DNA from: Aaosphaeria pasadenensis
Lineage: Eukaryota; Ascomycota; Dothideomycetes; Pleosporales
Reading direction: 5' to 3'
NCBI GenBank assembly: GCA_022813625.1
Contig: JAKLMB010000005.1
Coordinates: 186,001 to 250,000, forward strand
DNA: 64,000 nucleotides
The notes beneath the pieces are model-generated. The model had not been told where the DNA came from, did no database searches, and saw only the letters and a program-made list of their open reading frames with translations. A program made the position numbers and the translations under genes. Position 1 is the first letter of the stretch. Each line of letters opens with the position of its first letter. Below are positions 46,334-58,460 of the stretch, one piece after another.

Positions 46334-49300
46334 TTTTGGCGGGAGGAGACTGAGTCTGACGAGGAGACGAAGAGTCAACCTGGACCTCAAAAGAGAGTAG
46401 CTTTGACATCCGTGCAATAGAGCTCTAGTTACTTCCATGCCAAGCCATATGCCCATTGATAACCAGCTTTTCAAACTTAAACTTACTGGTAGACTAATTG
46501 GGATGTATTTGTTCGTAATTCTGTGCCAATTCACTTCAGGTCATTCTTTACTGTCATGTACCGGAATGGACGTTGACCTATGCCGCATGGAGTACTTGTT
46601 ACCGCCCTCGAAGCTGAACAGATACAATACAATACCCACGCTACGAGTACCAAAGAAATACTTGAAAGCTCTTACGAGAACGAGTACCAGTACCATCAAA
46701 CATGACGACATCTCTACCTCTCTTCTCCCCATCGTCATTGTCAATTCCCACCAGGAGGTTCAATGCCCGCTACTAGCCGGTCTGCCGTTGTTGAGTAACT
46801 GTCCCCCAGAGCTCGTGTGTCTGTGTCTGCGTGCGTGCGCAATTGTGTGCGACAACAGATACATACATATGTACACAGTACTCCGTAGATGCACCTATGC
46901 ATTTATCTCAGTGTGCGCGCGCCCCTCCAGATGGCGCTGGGATGATGGAACTTCCCCCCTGCCATGACTTGCTTGTTTGTTGTCTCTCTGCGCATGCGGG
47001 TTGAAAGCCCCCCAGCTCCACTCCACCGCCCGTTCGCTCCGAGCGTCCGACCTTTTGAGAAACCTCCAGCTGCACTGTGCGTCGACTGTGCTTTATTCTC
47101 GAGAATTCACACTCTCAATTGTGTTCTTCATTTTTATTTATTCAATTATTTCATTTTTCTGCTGAGACTGTACTGTTCGCATCTCGCTCCTTTGCTAGCT
47201 GGCCCATCCATACCAGAGCTCTCGTTGCGCCTTTTGCGTCATTGGTGGGCCAGTCCCGTCCAATGAGAAGCCGTCCCTTCCAACCAGCGCTGCCCTTGCG
47301 TGGTGGTAGTTAGTGTTAGTGCATGTGCATGTGTATACGCCGACAGGAGCACTACAAGACAAGGTACTCCCTCCATACACAGTACATAATAACGACGTTA
47401 ACGAGTAATTGATCAAGCACATGCTCAACCGAATTTGTGAACGCCTTTCCTCGAGACTACACGTCTGCATTCACGAAATCCCCTAATCACTTCGTTCTTC
47501 GCCGTCGCACACGATAATGCACTCCCATCGTATCTGCCTTGAAGATAAGGCGAACTCTCCCCTTTTCCTTTCCTTTCCCCTTGACCACACCCAGCCTCTT
47601 CACGCCCACAGCAAATATCACCATCCCATCATGACTTTGTAACTAGCTACTGACCCATGTAAATCTCTGTCTCTCGGATCTCCCGTCCATACTTGTACTC
47701 AACAGCGCTAGCTAGCAAGCATAAAACCCACGTCCTCAATCGCCAAATCTGGGGGGATTCGGTCGTTATTCACCGCCAATTGCTCACCGCTCGCTCGCTC
47801 GAGGGGCAATTGATAATCCATCCTCCTCAACGGTTTTCATTTTTCTTTCAGGGTGGTGATTATTGATACGTACCGTTTGCCAGGGTATGTGTGCAAAGGG
47901 GGTGGATTGGTTTTTTTTTTGGGATTGTGGGTTGAGTTTGAAGGTTGTGGGTTGATGGAGTGGGTGGGAGGGGAGGCTGAGAGGGTATACGTCACGTGGA
48001 TTGAAATAGCATGTTTGCTGCCGGGAGTGGGATAGTTGTCGTGTTTGTTTTATTTTTATTTTTATCTATTGGTGTGTGGGATGGTTGACGTTTGTGTATG
48101 GGAAAGGTATAGGTAGGGTTTTAGTAGAAGCTGTGAGAATAATAAATGTCGTTAGTGATGATGATTATTTCAATCGTCGAGTGGAGATCTGATAACCACC
48201 CTGGTCATCAATGCAGTCAAAACGGATGTAAATGGCGTCAGGAGATAGCTGCAACAGCGACATTGTCATTCTTATCTCGACAAAGCTAGCAATACGTCTT
48301 ATTCGCTGTGAAATCCTCGTATTGTTTTGTTTGCTTCGAGCATATTCCTCGTGCTAAGGATGTCCCCATCAAAAAACCAAGTACCACTCGATTCGGAAAT
48401 CACGGTGGTGAAATGTCTATCATCCCGCGTCGACTCTCCTATTCCTCTTATGATTCTACTCAATCACAGTTTCAGTACTAGTGACTTGTGGTTGACCGAG
48501 TAGTATTTCGAATTGCGGGTTGGTTGTTTTGTTTGTTATCGATAACCAAGTCCGAGGTCATCTACACCTGATCCGGAGCTACCCTGCCGGTTGCGTACAT
48601 CCGGCTCTGAGTCCTTTGTCAGTGGAAAGCGGCTGAGTTGTTTTATTCCTCGCACTTTGGAAAGGCGACCGGTGCTTGGTGAGACAGAGTGAATTATAAG
48701 TTTGGCAAGTAGATTCATACTGCTGAGCAGCACTCCGTAGATGCGTTCAAAATGGTCAGGTATACTGCTGTGATGTCGTTGCAACTGCTGCAGTGGGACC
48801 GGCAAGCTAGAAGGGAGCTTTGGTCCAAGTCAAGTCCGTGTGAACGGGAGCTACTGTGTGTCCTACAATCATGCCTACGACCTGGGACCAGCTAGAGGCA
48901 CATCAGAGGGTTGACACGGCTGTTTGTCTGTCTTTGATACATGCATGATACATGATCCACGATACAATACGAAGACATGGCGTTAGCTACGTCTCAGACA
49001 GTGCACACGACAACGATTCTCATCGTCAAATAGCTTGCGTCCTGATGTCCTCTTCATCAGCCCGAAAAGGGTTCGTAACTGATACTGAGGGCTATCATTA
49101 TTAATGTCAATCAAAACCGGGAGTGCTAGGAACAGCATGTGTCCGCTACCGCCCTGCTCGTACGCTGTGCGACTAGATAGCCGCCAATAATCGCGGGGAA
49201 GAGGGATCTTGGACGAGTAGATACGTCGGAACGTTCAGCGCCTGACGGGGAGCCGTCCCATGTGTTTCACTGGATGGAAGGGTAGCTGCGTGGTGCCTCG

Positions 49301-49789
49301 CGTTGGTACGTTTCCGTCGGCGTAATTGGTTGACATTTGATGAAATGTACTGAGGGGATGAAGCGTGTGTAGTGTACGAGTGTGCGTGCTGTTTCGTAAG
49401 GCAATAATGATGGGTTGTTATGTGGTGGGTGCCTGCTTCTTTGCCCCCCATCTGCATCTGCATCCATCAATTAAAGTACGAGGAAGAAGCGCCCAGCTGA
49501 AACGTTTCCATAGCCTCTTTCTAGAAGCATTTCAGTCGTGTTCTAGAAGAAGAAAAAGAAATAGAAACAGAAGCAGAAGAATGAAGAAGAAGTAGTTCAT
49601 ATGAATAAATGTTATCTACCTTGCCCTGTCTTGTCTTGCTTGTTTTGTTCCATCATTCTTCTGTCCTACGTCCTACCTAATTCGATTCGATTCCCCTCCC
49701 CTCTTGTTGTTTCCCTATATCTCCCTTCACGATATAGGTAGACATACCTCGTACACATAATATCCACCGCCGCCTGGTGTATGGTCGCC

Positions 49790-50565
49790 CTGTTTCGAAG
49801 TCTATCCTCGTCCTCCTCATCCTCCTCATCCTCATCCTTCTACTATTTAACGACTTAACCCTATCCCTACTGAAGGATACACACTTTGCTTTTGCTGCTG
49901 CTCTCTCGTGGATCTCTCCTGGTTTGGTCTTGTGTCTGCTGGTCTGGTGCATCGCTGCTGCTTTTGGTCGCCCTATTATCGCCAGCCTCAAGCCTCAGGT
50001 CGTCCACCACCTCCACCCCCTCTCCCCTCTTCCTCCCTCCTCCCTGGCCCTCCCGCCTCCTCCGTCGATCAGTCATACTTCAATCCTTCTTCTGCCTCTC
50101 GTGCTCATCTCTTCTCTTCTCTCCTTCTACTCGTACCATACTCTCCTGCACTTCCTTTCTTACGTCTCTACATTATTCTCTTACTCGAACAACAATACGC
50201 TCCGTCCCATCCACTCTCAGTCTACTCTCTACGCCAATCCCCTCCTCTCTCCCTCTCCCTCTCTTCGTTGACTACCTCACAACAAAGAAACACACACACC
50301 TACTCACCTGCTTACTTGCTTCTCTTTCATCGACCACATTGTCATTATTGTCGTCGCCGTTGCCCGTATCTACCCCATTGTTTGTCGTAAGCGGCGCCCC
50401 GTTCTGCTCGCTTGGGGCCACCCACACCCACTCAATCCCCCCGTTTTGCACGACCAGACCAGACCCAGCCTGACTTGACTGCATCATCCCTGCGCCCCTC
50501 GCGAACCAAAAACGTCAAAGAGCTGCGGGCAATCGACCCCTCACCCACTCCACCGTCGTTCCTCG
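49790..50565 (+). promoter_or_regulatory. pyrimidine-rich promoter/leader of pkaR
   Basis: The + strand is dominated by CT-rich blocks (CCTCCTCAT repeats near 49810-49850; CTCTCC runs from 50000 to 50270), as is usual near fungal transcription starts. Several ATG-initiated small frames precede the pkaR ATG, so upstream-ORF control is possible if transcription starts far upstream. The TSS is unknown. Confidence 0.45.
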
Positions 50566-51960
50566 ATGTCTCTTCCCCCCAACTACTCCAATGAAATCTC
50601 CGCCCTCAACCGCGAAATTCTAAAACATCAACCTTCTGACATCCTTCAGTTCTGTGCCAACTTCTTCTTGCGCCGCCTCGAGTCACAGCGTGCCGAATTC
50701 CTTCTCTCACAACAGCATTCCTCCCAAAAAGGCCGCGGCATGGCCGAGAGCAGCTTTCCGGGCAACAACCCCTTCGGCACCACCTCCAACACGGGAGGTG
50801 GGTTTGCGAACCATCAGAGTAACATGCATAGTCTTCAAGAAGAGGAAGAGGGCGAGGTCGCGTCCCCCGCCACCTCTACGTACGCTCAATCTGACTTGCC
50901 ACAGGCACAAAGCAACAACACCGGCAACAGCACATTTGGCAACTTCGCAGGCTTCGGTGCTTCTGTTGCTCAGGGCTCTCGCTCGCAACCCCCTCCTGCC
51001 ATGAGCGCAATCGATCCCCAAAGCTTCCCGAACAACTACAACCTGAACAGACGCACTTCCGTCTCCGCAGAGTCCCTCAACCCCGCCTCGTCGGCCAATG
51101 ACAACTGGTCGCCACCATTCCACCAGAAGTCCGAGGACCAGCAGGCCCGCCTGAAGGTTGCGGTCTCTGGCAACTTCCTCTTCTCCCACCTAGATGACGA
51201 GCAGTCTACCCAAGTCCTGGGTGCGCTACAGGAGAAACCCATACCAACAAAGGGAATCAAGGTCATTCAACAGGGTGACGTCGGTGACTACTTCTACGTC
51301 GTGGAGTCGGGCTCTTTTGACTACTATGTGAACCCATCCGGAAAGCTCGAACCCGGTCCAGATGGTCTCGGGAACAAGGTCGGCAGCGTCGGAACAGGTG
51401 GTTCCTTTGGCGAGCTTGCCCTCATGTACAATGCTCCCCGAGCCGCTACGGTCATATCCAGCGAGCCATCCACTCTCTGGGCTCTGGACCGTGTCACCTT
51501 CCGTCGGATCCTCATGGATAGCGCATTCCAACGGCGTCGTATGTACGAAGGCTTCCTCGAGGAGGTCCCCCTGCTGGCTTCCCTGACTCCTTACGAGCGC
51601 TCCAAGATCGCGGATGCTCTCGAGACCAAGAAATACCCAGCTGGCACCACAATCATCAAAGAGGGCGACGTCGGCGAGTCCTTCTACATCCTGGAGTCTG
51701 GCGAGGCCGATGTTTATAAGAGGGAAAGTGAGGAGTCTTTGAAACGATATAAAAAGGGCGACTACTTCGGAGAATTGGCTCTTCTGAACGATGCCCCTCG
51801 TGCGGCCTCCGTCATCAGTTCTACTGAAGTTAAGGTTGCAACTCTGGGCAAGAACGGCTTCCAGCGGTTACTTGGCCCTGTCGAGGGCATCATGCGTCGC
51901 GATGACCCGAGCAAGACCCATGACGGAGACAGTGTCGACCCCTTGGCCAGGGCGTCATAA
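50566..51960 (+). CDS. pkaR: cAMP-dependent protein kinase regulatory subunit
   Basis: Single exon, 464 aa. It binds and inhibits the PKA catalytic subunit until cAMP releases it, linking nutrient sensing to growth, conidiation and virulence in fungi. The N-terminal dimerisation/docking segment (YSNEISALNREILKHQPSDILQFCANFFLRRLESQR) is followed by a disordered Ser/Asn-rich linker. The inhibitor site is RRTSV (residues 162-166), where Ser165 sits at the phosphate-acceptor position, making it substrate-like (type II). Two cyclic-nucleotide-binding domains follow with intact phosphate-binding cassettes: FGELALMYNAPRAATV (about 281-296) and FGELALLNDAPRAASV (about 401-416), each with the Glu and Arg needed for cAMP. 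Length fits filamentous-fungal orthologues. Confidence 0.97.
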   Translation: MSLPPNYSNEISALNREILKHQPSDILQFCANFFLRRLESQRAEFLLSQQHSSQKGRGMAESSFPGNNPFGTTSNTGGGFANHQSNMHSLQEEEEGEVASPATSTYAQSDLPQAQSNNTGNSTFGNFAGFGASVAQGSRSQPPPAMSAIDPQSFPNNYNLNRRTSVSAESLNPASSANDNWSPPFHQKSEDQQARLKVAVSGNFLFSHLDDEQSTQVLGALQEKPIPTKGIKVIQQGDVGDYFYVVESGSFDYYVNPSGKLEPGPDGLGNKVGSVGTGGSFGELALMYNAPRAATVISSEPSTLWALDRVTFRRILMDSAFQRRRMYEGFLEEVPLLASLTPYERSKIADALETKKYPAGTTIIKEGDVGESFYILESGEADVYKRESEESLKRYKKGDYFGELALLNDAPRAASVISSTEVKVATLGKNGFQRLLGPVEGIMRRDDPSKTHDGDSVDPLARAS

Positions 51961-54494
51961 ATCAACGTTTTGCTTTAGCTACATACCAAACGAAACGAAT
52001 TAGAACGATTGCTTCACAGTTGCTAGACCTGGATGCAGACGGGACGGGGCGATGGGTTTTCCGTGGCAGATGGAAAGAAGGACGGCGGATGGCTCTGAGT
52101 GGTTTTAGTCTGCTACATCGGTGAATGAGTTGCCTGGCCCCTGCAAGGTTTGCCTCTTGCTCACATTTGTTTGGGGCGTTTTTCGCATGTATTCGTACTC
52201 TTCCCTACTTTCACTAAGCATCGCTCGAGACGAGACACGATATTAACGAGCGGATGAGCCTAGGACGGGGGTTCAGTGGAAACTTTTGAAATTACTTATA
52301 CTCCAAATTTGCAACACTTCAAGAGATACTCCTTGTGGCCTGTCGTGCTATTGCGTAGACGTCACCCACAATGTCTGATCACGTGTCATGTTATCCTTGC
52401 TCAAGTCCATCCTGATCGCGCATGCTGCAGTTCCTGAATGCACCTACCCAAGTAGGTAGGTAGCTATACTCACACCAGGAAGTACCACAATACCTTTGCT
52501 TCTCAACCTCATCAACTGCATTTCCCATCTTCTTTTCTTTTCAAAGTAACACCTTTGACCGCATATCATAATTGCTTGTTTCTGTTATGGTCGACCCTCT
52601 TTGTTCCACAGTGGAGAATCATCACACCACCCACCTCCAAGCCAGATCAGCGACCTGCTATCAAGTCATGCGCATAAGTCGAACGATAACTAAGAAGAAG
52701 AAAACAGTTCGATTAACGCAAAGCGATGCATCGATACCATAAACTCCTATCAAGTTCACACCAATGTCTCTCTCTCATTCTTCCTGTGTCCGTAGTTCCA
52801 CAGCACGAGGTAAGCTGAGAGGTACACCGTCCCCGAGGGTCCCACAAGGTCTAATAGACCTCAATCAGCACTCACTCACGGCGAAAAAAGATTGAAATAT
52901 ACTACCCCATCCATATACTCGAGGCGAGTTTTTAGGCTGCTGATTGTTCCATTGCATCTCATCGAATCTCATCGGGTCACATTGCAACGCGAAGAAATGG
53001 TCTGACTCAATTGCTTTCGCCGACATGTTCGAACCATTGCCACCAGTAAATGCCGAGCAGGATTCTGCATCTTGACGTACGATATCTTTCCAGGCGCGCA
53101 TCGCGGATGTTTGATTTTTTGGCAACCTGCGCAGAGTCGGGATAGCAAATGCTGGCCTGTATCAGGTGAAGGTCCTTGCGCAATCACGCAGTCCAGGTAA
53201 CCTGTGTCTGGAGGCCACCAGTGGATGGAATCAAGCTGCGCAACGGTTTGACATTGCTCCGTTTCATGGCATGCAACTCCATCAACAGAGTCTCCCAAAC
53301 AAAGAAAGCCATTGTCGGTTGCCATTTGCTGATTCCTGAGCATTCTGCCTTAGCTAAAGAATGACGCACTTTGCGCCAGTAGCGTTTCTCGTAACCCCCT
53401 TCCTTCTTCAGCTGACTATCCTGTACACCATCGAGGCTCGAGTAATGACTCCAGATAACCCTTGAAGTCCTGCTGCCGACACCAATGACGATATCAGTTT
53501 AGACTTCCTTGGTGGCCTCTCGCTTCCATATCGGTCAAGCTTGGGCTGACCTGCAAGTGCAGGGATTTGGCGGCCTCTAACCTGTGATGGGAATATGGGC
53601 TTTTGTTCTACCGGCTCCGCCTGCCATGCAGCAATTTGACCGGGTTTCGATGCAGCTGAAATGCTCCAACGTTATTCTCCTCGCCTTCTCATATGCTCAC
53701 GAACCAACGGTGCTACGGAGCCCGCTCTTGACGTCGCCGAGTACAGCCTCAGGCCGATTCCAAAACCAATTTACCAAATACAGAACGGCTTGGCACCCCC
53801 CTCGGACCCCACTCCCACTCCCAGCAACCCTCATCATCAATTGACTCAATTGACTTCAAAATTTCGGTTTGCTCTTTCTGGTGAAATGGTACTAACCAGT
53901 TGAACCAAGCTTTTGCATGCGTACTCCTTTACTCGTGCAATCCAATCGACGAGAATATCTCTATGAGGATGCACTTCAGCTATGCTAACGATGTCCATCG
54001 ACAGGCTCCAGTTTTACTCATACGGACTCATAGGGTGATCATGGTATGCTTTTCTATGTGAGATATGTGTCAAATGTCTATTAGGAGAACAATTTCAAGT
54101 GCGATTGACCAATGTTGTTTCAGATCTCCGTTCTGTAGAGTGGTAGTTCACCTGTCTCCGAAACCCTAGCCATCAATGAGCCACAGGCCATGACTGATAC
54201 ACTGGGGTTCTTAACATATCACAGCAGACTATCCTTACCGGCGATCTCCTCCCCACTCCATTGAGTTGTGGCTGATGGCTATGCCCTGGCTCTATCCGAA
54301 CGGCACTCGTTCTACAATGTACGGTAGAGAGTGTCGAGTCTTACATCATCCATTTTGAGATAGGCTTTATATATCACCGCCACATTCGAACATTGTATCA
54401 AGACCAGACTGGAAGCAACACTCTTTTGTTTATTCCCTTTGATCAAGTATCGGTAACAATTTGCAAATCAAACACGCATTCTTTCCTCTACAAC
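51961..54494. other. intergenic region
   Basis: About 2.5 kb between pkaR and the regulator gene. Only short overlapping frames are seen, and no repeat or RNA gene. A CACGTG-type E-box core occurs near 52380. Confidence 0.5.
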
Positions 54495-56308
54495 ATGTCC
54501 TCTCCAGGAGAACCAAAGCAACCAAAGAGAAGGGTCGGAAGGAGGAGATTGCCTCCCCTTGCCCCTGGTCCAGAGTTCAAGTTCGTCGTCGCAAGCCATC
54601 CGGATCATTTCAAGGACGACCAAACGATGAGGCATGTACGGTCGCATGTCATGTACAACCACCGCGGAGAGCATCGAGGAGAGTCAGTGTCTCCCAGTGA
54701 GCGGTCCAGAAGTAGGGATGGGGGCCACAGATCAGCTCGAGGATACGCAAGAACTCCGAGCCCTAATGATACTGTCTATGATGGGTTTCCGGGGGATGGG
54801 ACGTTTTTGGCACCGTCTTCTGCTAGAAGACGAAGCACTGTCTGGGACGGTGAGCTCCAGAGGCTCCTGGCACAGTCGCCCTCGGTGGACCCGATACGGA
54901 GCCTCGCAGCCAGAATCATCTCAGCTATAACATCAGAGCCCGCACGAAGCGCCCCTCCAACATTCAGTCAGGGCTCCGAGTATCCATTCCCATCGAGGGG
55001 ATCGGTGAGCCAGGAGTCGCTAGAGCACCTCAAGGCCCAGTATGCAGACTCAGGCGAATTCTGTCAAGGTACGATGAATAAATTTACACATTCTTCCAGT
55101 AGCTGATGAAGTCAAGCTCGGTCTTGGATGGAAGTGGTATGTCGTACGCACATGTCATTCCTCAGCCACGTCAGTGCATCTTGTGTATATCAGGACGTCG
55201 CTGAAGGGTATATCGAAGACGGTGCATTGACAGTATATGCAAAAACTAAAGTCGTTCGCATGATTAAGGATAACCTCCATAATCCCGAGACCCAGGCTGA
55301 TGACTTCATGATATTGAGTATCTTGCATCTTCTCATCAGCGAGATTGGTGGCTCCGATGAAGATGTCTTCAACATGCATTTCGACGGCCTAGTCCGGATA
55401 GTTCACCAGCGAGGTGGAGTTGCCAATCTTGGGGCTCGAATATCCGCGTTCCTTACGATGTAGGTTGAATTATGTATCCTCTCCCGCTATCTAGGGTCTT
55501 AACTGAACATTATAGTGTTACGCTAAGCTTCACGATCCTTCGCAGTCAGCCTGAGCCTGCAATGCTTAGTGGCTTCGTTCCTAGCCGAAGACGATCCACC
55601 GTTATCGAACATCCGTTCCCAATTTCCCCACTATTCGCACCTCATGGCGATCTATCACGGATGTATGGATGCTGTTCAGAAGAGGCATACGAGATACTAT
55701 GTGACATGCACGAGCTCACTCGTACGTTCGTTTCGAGATGGAACTACGCCAACAGCATGTACCATCAACAAGCGAGCCCAGAGCTCATGTCGTACGATAA
55801 CAGCATGCAACAAATATACACCCGTCTGCTTTATCGTCCTTCGTCAATAGACAACGACATCACCCCCGATTGGACATACGAATCCATCCGCCTCGCGTCT
55901 TTGATTTACTGTCGTTCGATTGTTCAACGGCTTCCGTTCTCTGAGTCTGGCAACATGATCCACGCACAACGATATTCAACGAATAATACAAATACTAGTG
56001 TTATCTGCGCTTTGCGACAGGCCTTGGACAACACCGACCGATATCGATACTGGGGAGAGATGAACGGAGTGTTTTTGTGGATTTGTCTCGTAGGGGGCGC
56101 GGCCACCTCTTCACATCAATCAGGCATGATGTTCGATCAAGATGAGAGACAATCCAACGCAGCCTGGACACGCAAGTGCTTTTCCCTCTATGCACTGAGA
56201 GGTGCTCTAGGCTGTGGCCTGGAACACGCAGGCGCAGTTGTGGAAGCTCAACGAACCATGCTCCAGGTCCAGTCGCTGATCAATTTAAATGGTGGCATGG
56301 GGCGTTGA
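54495..56308 (+). CDS. fungal transcription-factor-domain protein (Fungal_trans_2-like), no zinc cluster
   Basis: Proposed exons 54495-55068, 55117-55459 and 55516-56308, 569 aa. The basic N-terminus (KQPKRRVGRRRLPPLAPGP) leads into FKFVVASHPDHFKDDQTMRHVRSHVMYNHRG. This pattern is shared by many ascomycete regulators that have a Fungal_trans_2-like region but lack a Zn2Cys6 cluster; no Cys6 motif is visible here. The middle has YAKTKVVRMIKDNLHNPETQADDFMILSILHLL and HFDGLVRIVHQRGGVANLG, the characteristic block. Intron 2 (GTAGGT, TTAACTGAAC, ATTATAG) is clear. Intron 1 (55069-55116, 48 bp) is chosen for frame, and its acceptor could instead be at 55134. Probably nuclear; targets unknown. Confidence 0.7.
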
Positions 56309-58460
56309 TCGCAATGATTCCACTCAGGTCAGTAGGAATTTTGTGTCGATTTCATGATGCTATTTCTTTTTGACCATGCAGGCTTACATGATGATTCGAC
56401 TTTGACATTTATTCTTTTCTTTCTTTCCAACTGCGCCCATTCTTTACTGTATAGTAGTTCTCCTTCTCTTTTCTTTTTCCTTTTTTCTTTACACCTTTCC
56501 ACGCTTTTTGAGAAAACGGCTTTCTTCTTTTCTTTTCTTACAATGCAAGATAATGAAGGAATCAAGATGGTGGAGGTCTGGTATCTCAGCAAGGCAAAAT
56601 AAGGCAAGATTAGATATGTCCCTTTGTTTGCGCGTCTCTCGAATATTTTAGCGATTGATATGATTACTAGCAGGAATTGATTTAGTTCTTCTTTTAAAGA
56701 ACCCGTATCTCCCTCTCAAACCTATACTGAACGTGAAACAACACAAGAAAGAGAATATAGATCCTCGCTGTCGCCTCAGGCAGAGAATGGATTCCTCCGA
56801 TTTTGTCAGAACTCAATCGATCGATCCGGCGCGTTTCAAATTATGTCATGCTATACTGTCTAGGCATCTCCCTGAGATCCTTCGAATGAAAGAGTAATAC
56901 GTAAAGTCGCACCCCTCGCTGATTCTCTCCTTTGTCTACAGTATTTGTCAGAACACTACATTTTCTGCCACCACCGAAGCCACGAAGTTTTCGATATCTT
57001 GATGCTGTGCAGGATGAGGTAGATCCTAGGTGCCTGATCACGTTTCAATTGGACTTTGCGTCAGTGAGTCCTAGTATCTAGGCAGCAATAGCTGGACCGG
57101 TGTGGATTAGAATCCACTGCATATTCCATGCCATTGCACAAGGATCAAACAGCGAAGACTGCCTTCGCATTGCCTGCCCAAGACGGAAGCATCCATCAAC
57201 TTCGCAATATCTCTTCGCACTCGCTACCAAACAACGAAGCAATCTGTACTCCCATCCATCTCTCGTGGCTGGAACATCCAACTATCACCAGCCACACGCC
57301 ACAGCATTTTCCCAATGGAGGCCCGCCCCGTCCCTTGACACCGTTTTTCTCAGTAATTCAATGAATTCAATCACCGCCTCTGTAGTGCCCGAATGGCGCG
57401 TGCTACTGCATCATGCATTCCTGCATTCCTGCATGCCCTCGCTAATACTTTCCCGAGAACGTCAGCCTTAAGTAGCGGTCGCGACGCACCTCATACAGTA
57501 AATCATCACTTTCTTGTCGCCCCACTGCCGCGCATTGGACCTGACTGACTGACTGCATATTCTCTGCGTCACCGAGTCTACCGCCTACAACAGCAACGGC
57601 AATTCCATCCGCTTGATAATCCAATCGACTCGACCCGACACTCGACCCAATCGCATCCCATCACGTTCCGCAAGGCTGGTCTTATCGCTCGATCTGTGGC
57701 TGGTGCCCTGCCCTGCCCCCGCCCCTAGTCAAGCCACACCCAATCCTTCGGCCCGCCCGTAACATTCATAAGGAGCGTGTGGGGTCGTTTCTGGCGCCGG
57801 TAAGACCGACGAACCTTCGACGTCGTCTGGGGTTTCTCATTCTACTGCGGCCGCCTGCTGGGCTTTTTGGGCTTGTTTTGCTTGCTGATCGCGCGTCTTT
57901 CTTTCCATCTCGTGCGTCTATCAATTTCCCCAGCGTGACAACATACAGCGTGCATACACACACCGTTTGGGTTTCTTACTCCGCTCCGGTCACACTTCTC
58001 GGCGTGCGTTCTCCGTCGGGAATCTTGCAGAGCTGTGGCTGGTTTGTGATCACAAGTTGTGGCGCATAGGCGTGGCTTTCGATATTGTTGATACCGGGTG
58101 CATCGTGGGATTGTGTGGAAAGGTGCTAGCAAGAGCGGGATATCGCGAGGCAGATAAGAAGGCAGACTATACACGACAAGACGAGCGGAGTCGCCGAAGA
58201 GATAGGATCGTTTGTTTGGCTGGAGACTGCGTTGACCATTGTCGGTTTTTGGGTTGGTGGTTGCTGTTACGGGAGGGTTGTCTACCTTCTGGGGATCTTT
58301 GGGTGCTGGTTGGAGGAGGTCGAGGGCGTTTGTCATTGGGGGATTCGAGGTGTAATTTCGGGTTGAGAAAGGGGAAGAGATAGGTTGGGAGTACGCTTAA
58401 GGGGGATCGATATTGCCAAACACAAGGCGAAAAGAGACGGAAGGAAAAGGAAACGCTACA
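56309..58460. other. intergenic region
   Basis: About 2.2 kb. Overlapping frames at 57100-57471 and 57766-58383 run on both strands without domains. No gene is called. Confidence 0.5.

Larger units (their letters stand above)
45809..50565. other. long intergenic region with microsatellite and pyrimidine-rich leader
   Basis: About 4.8 kb between two divergent genes. It holds a TGGATGG heptamer array (46285-46333) and a pyrimidine-rich stretch ahead of pkaR. Open frames at 46437-46967 and 49777-50473 are low-complexity or domain-free and are not called. Confidence 0.5.

Noticed and set aside
49777..50473. Hydrophobic Leu/Ser-rich open frames (+)
   Set aside because: They arise from CT-rich repeats ahead of pkaR and overlap in all three frames.
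57766..58383. Overlapping frames on both strands, including a short Gln/Ala/Lys-rich end on the minus strand
   Set aside because: No start, splice-consistent upstream exon or family pattern could be built.
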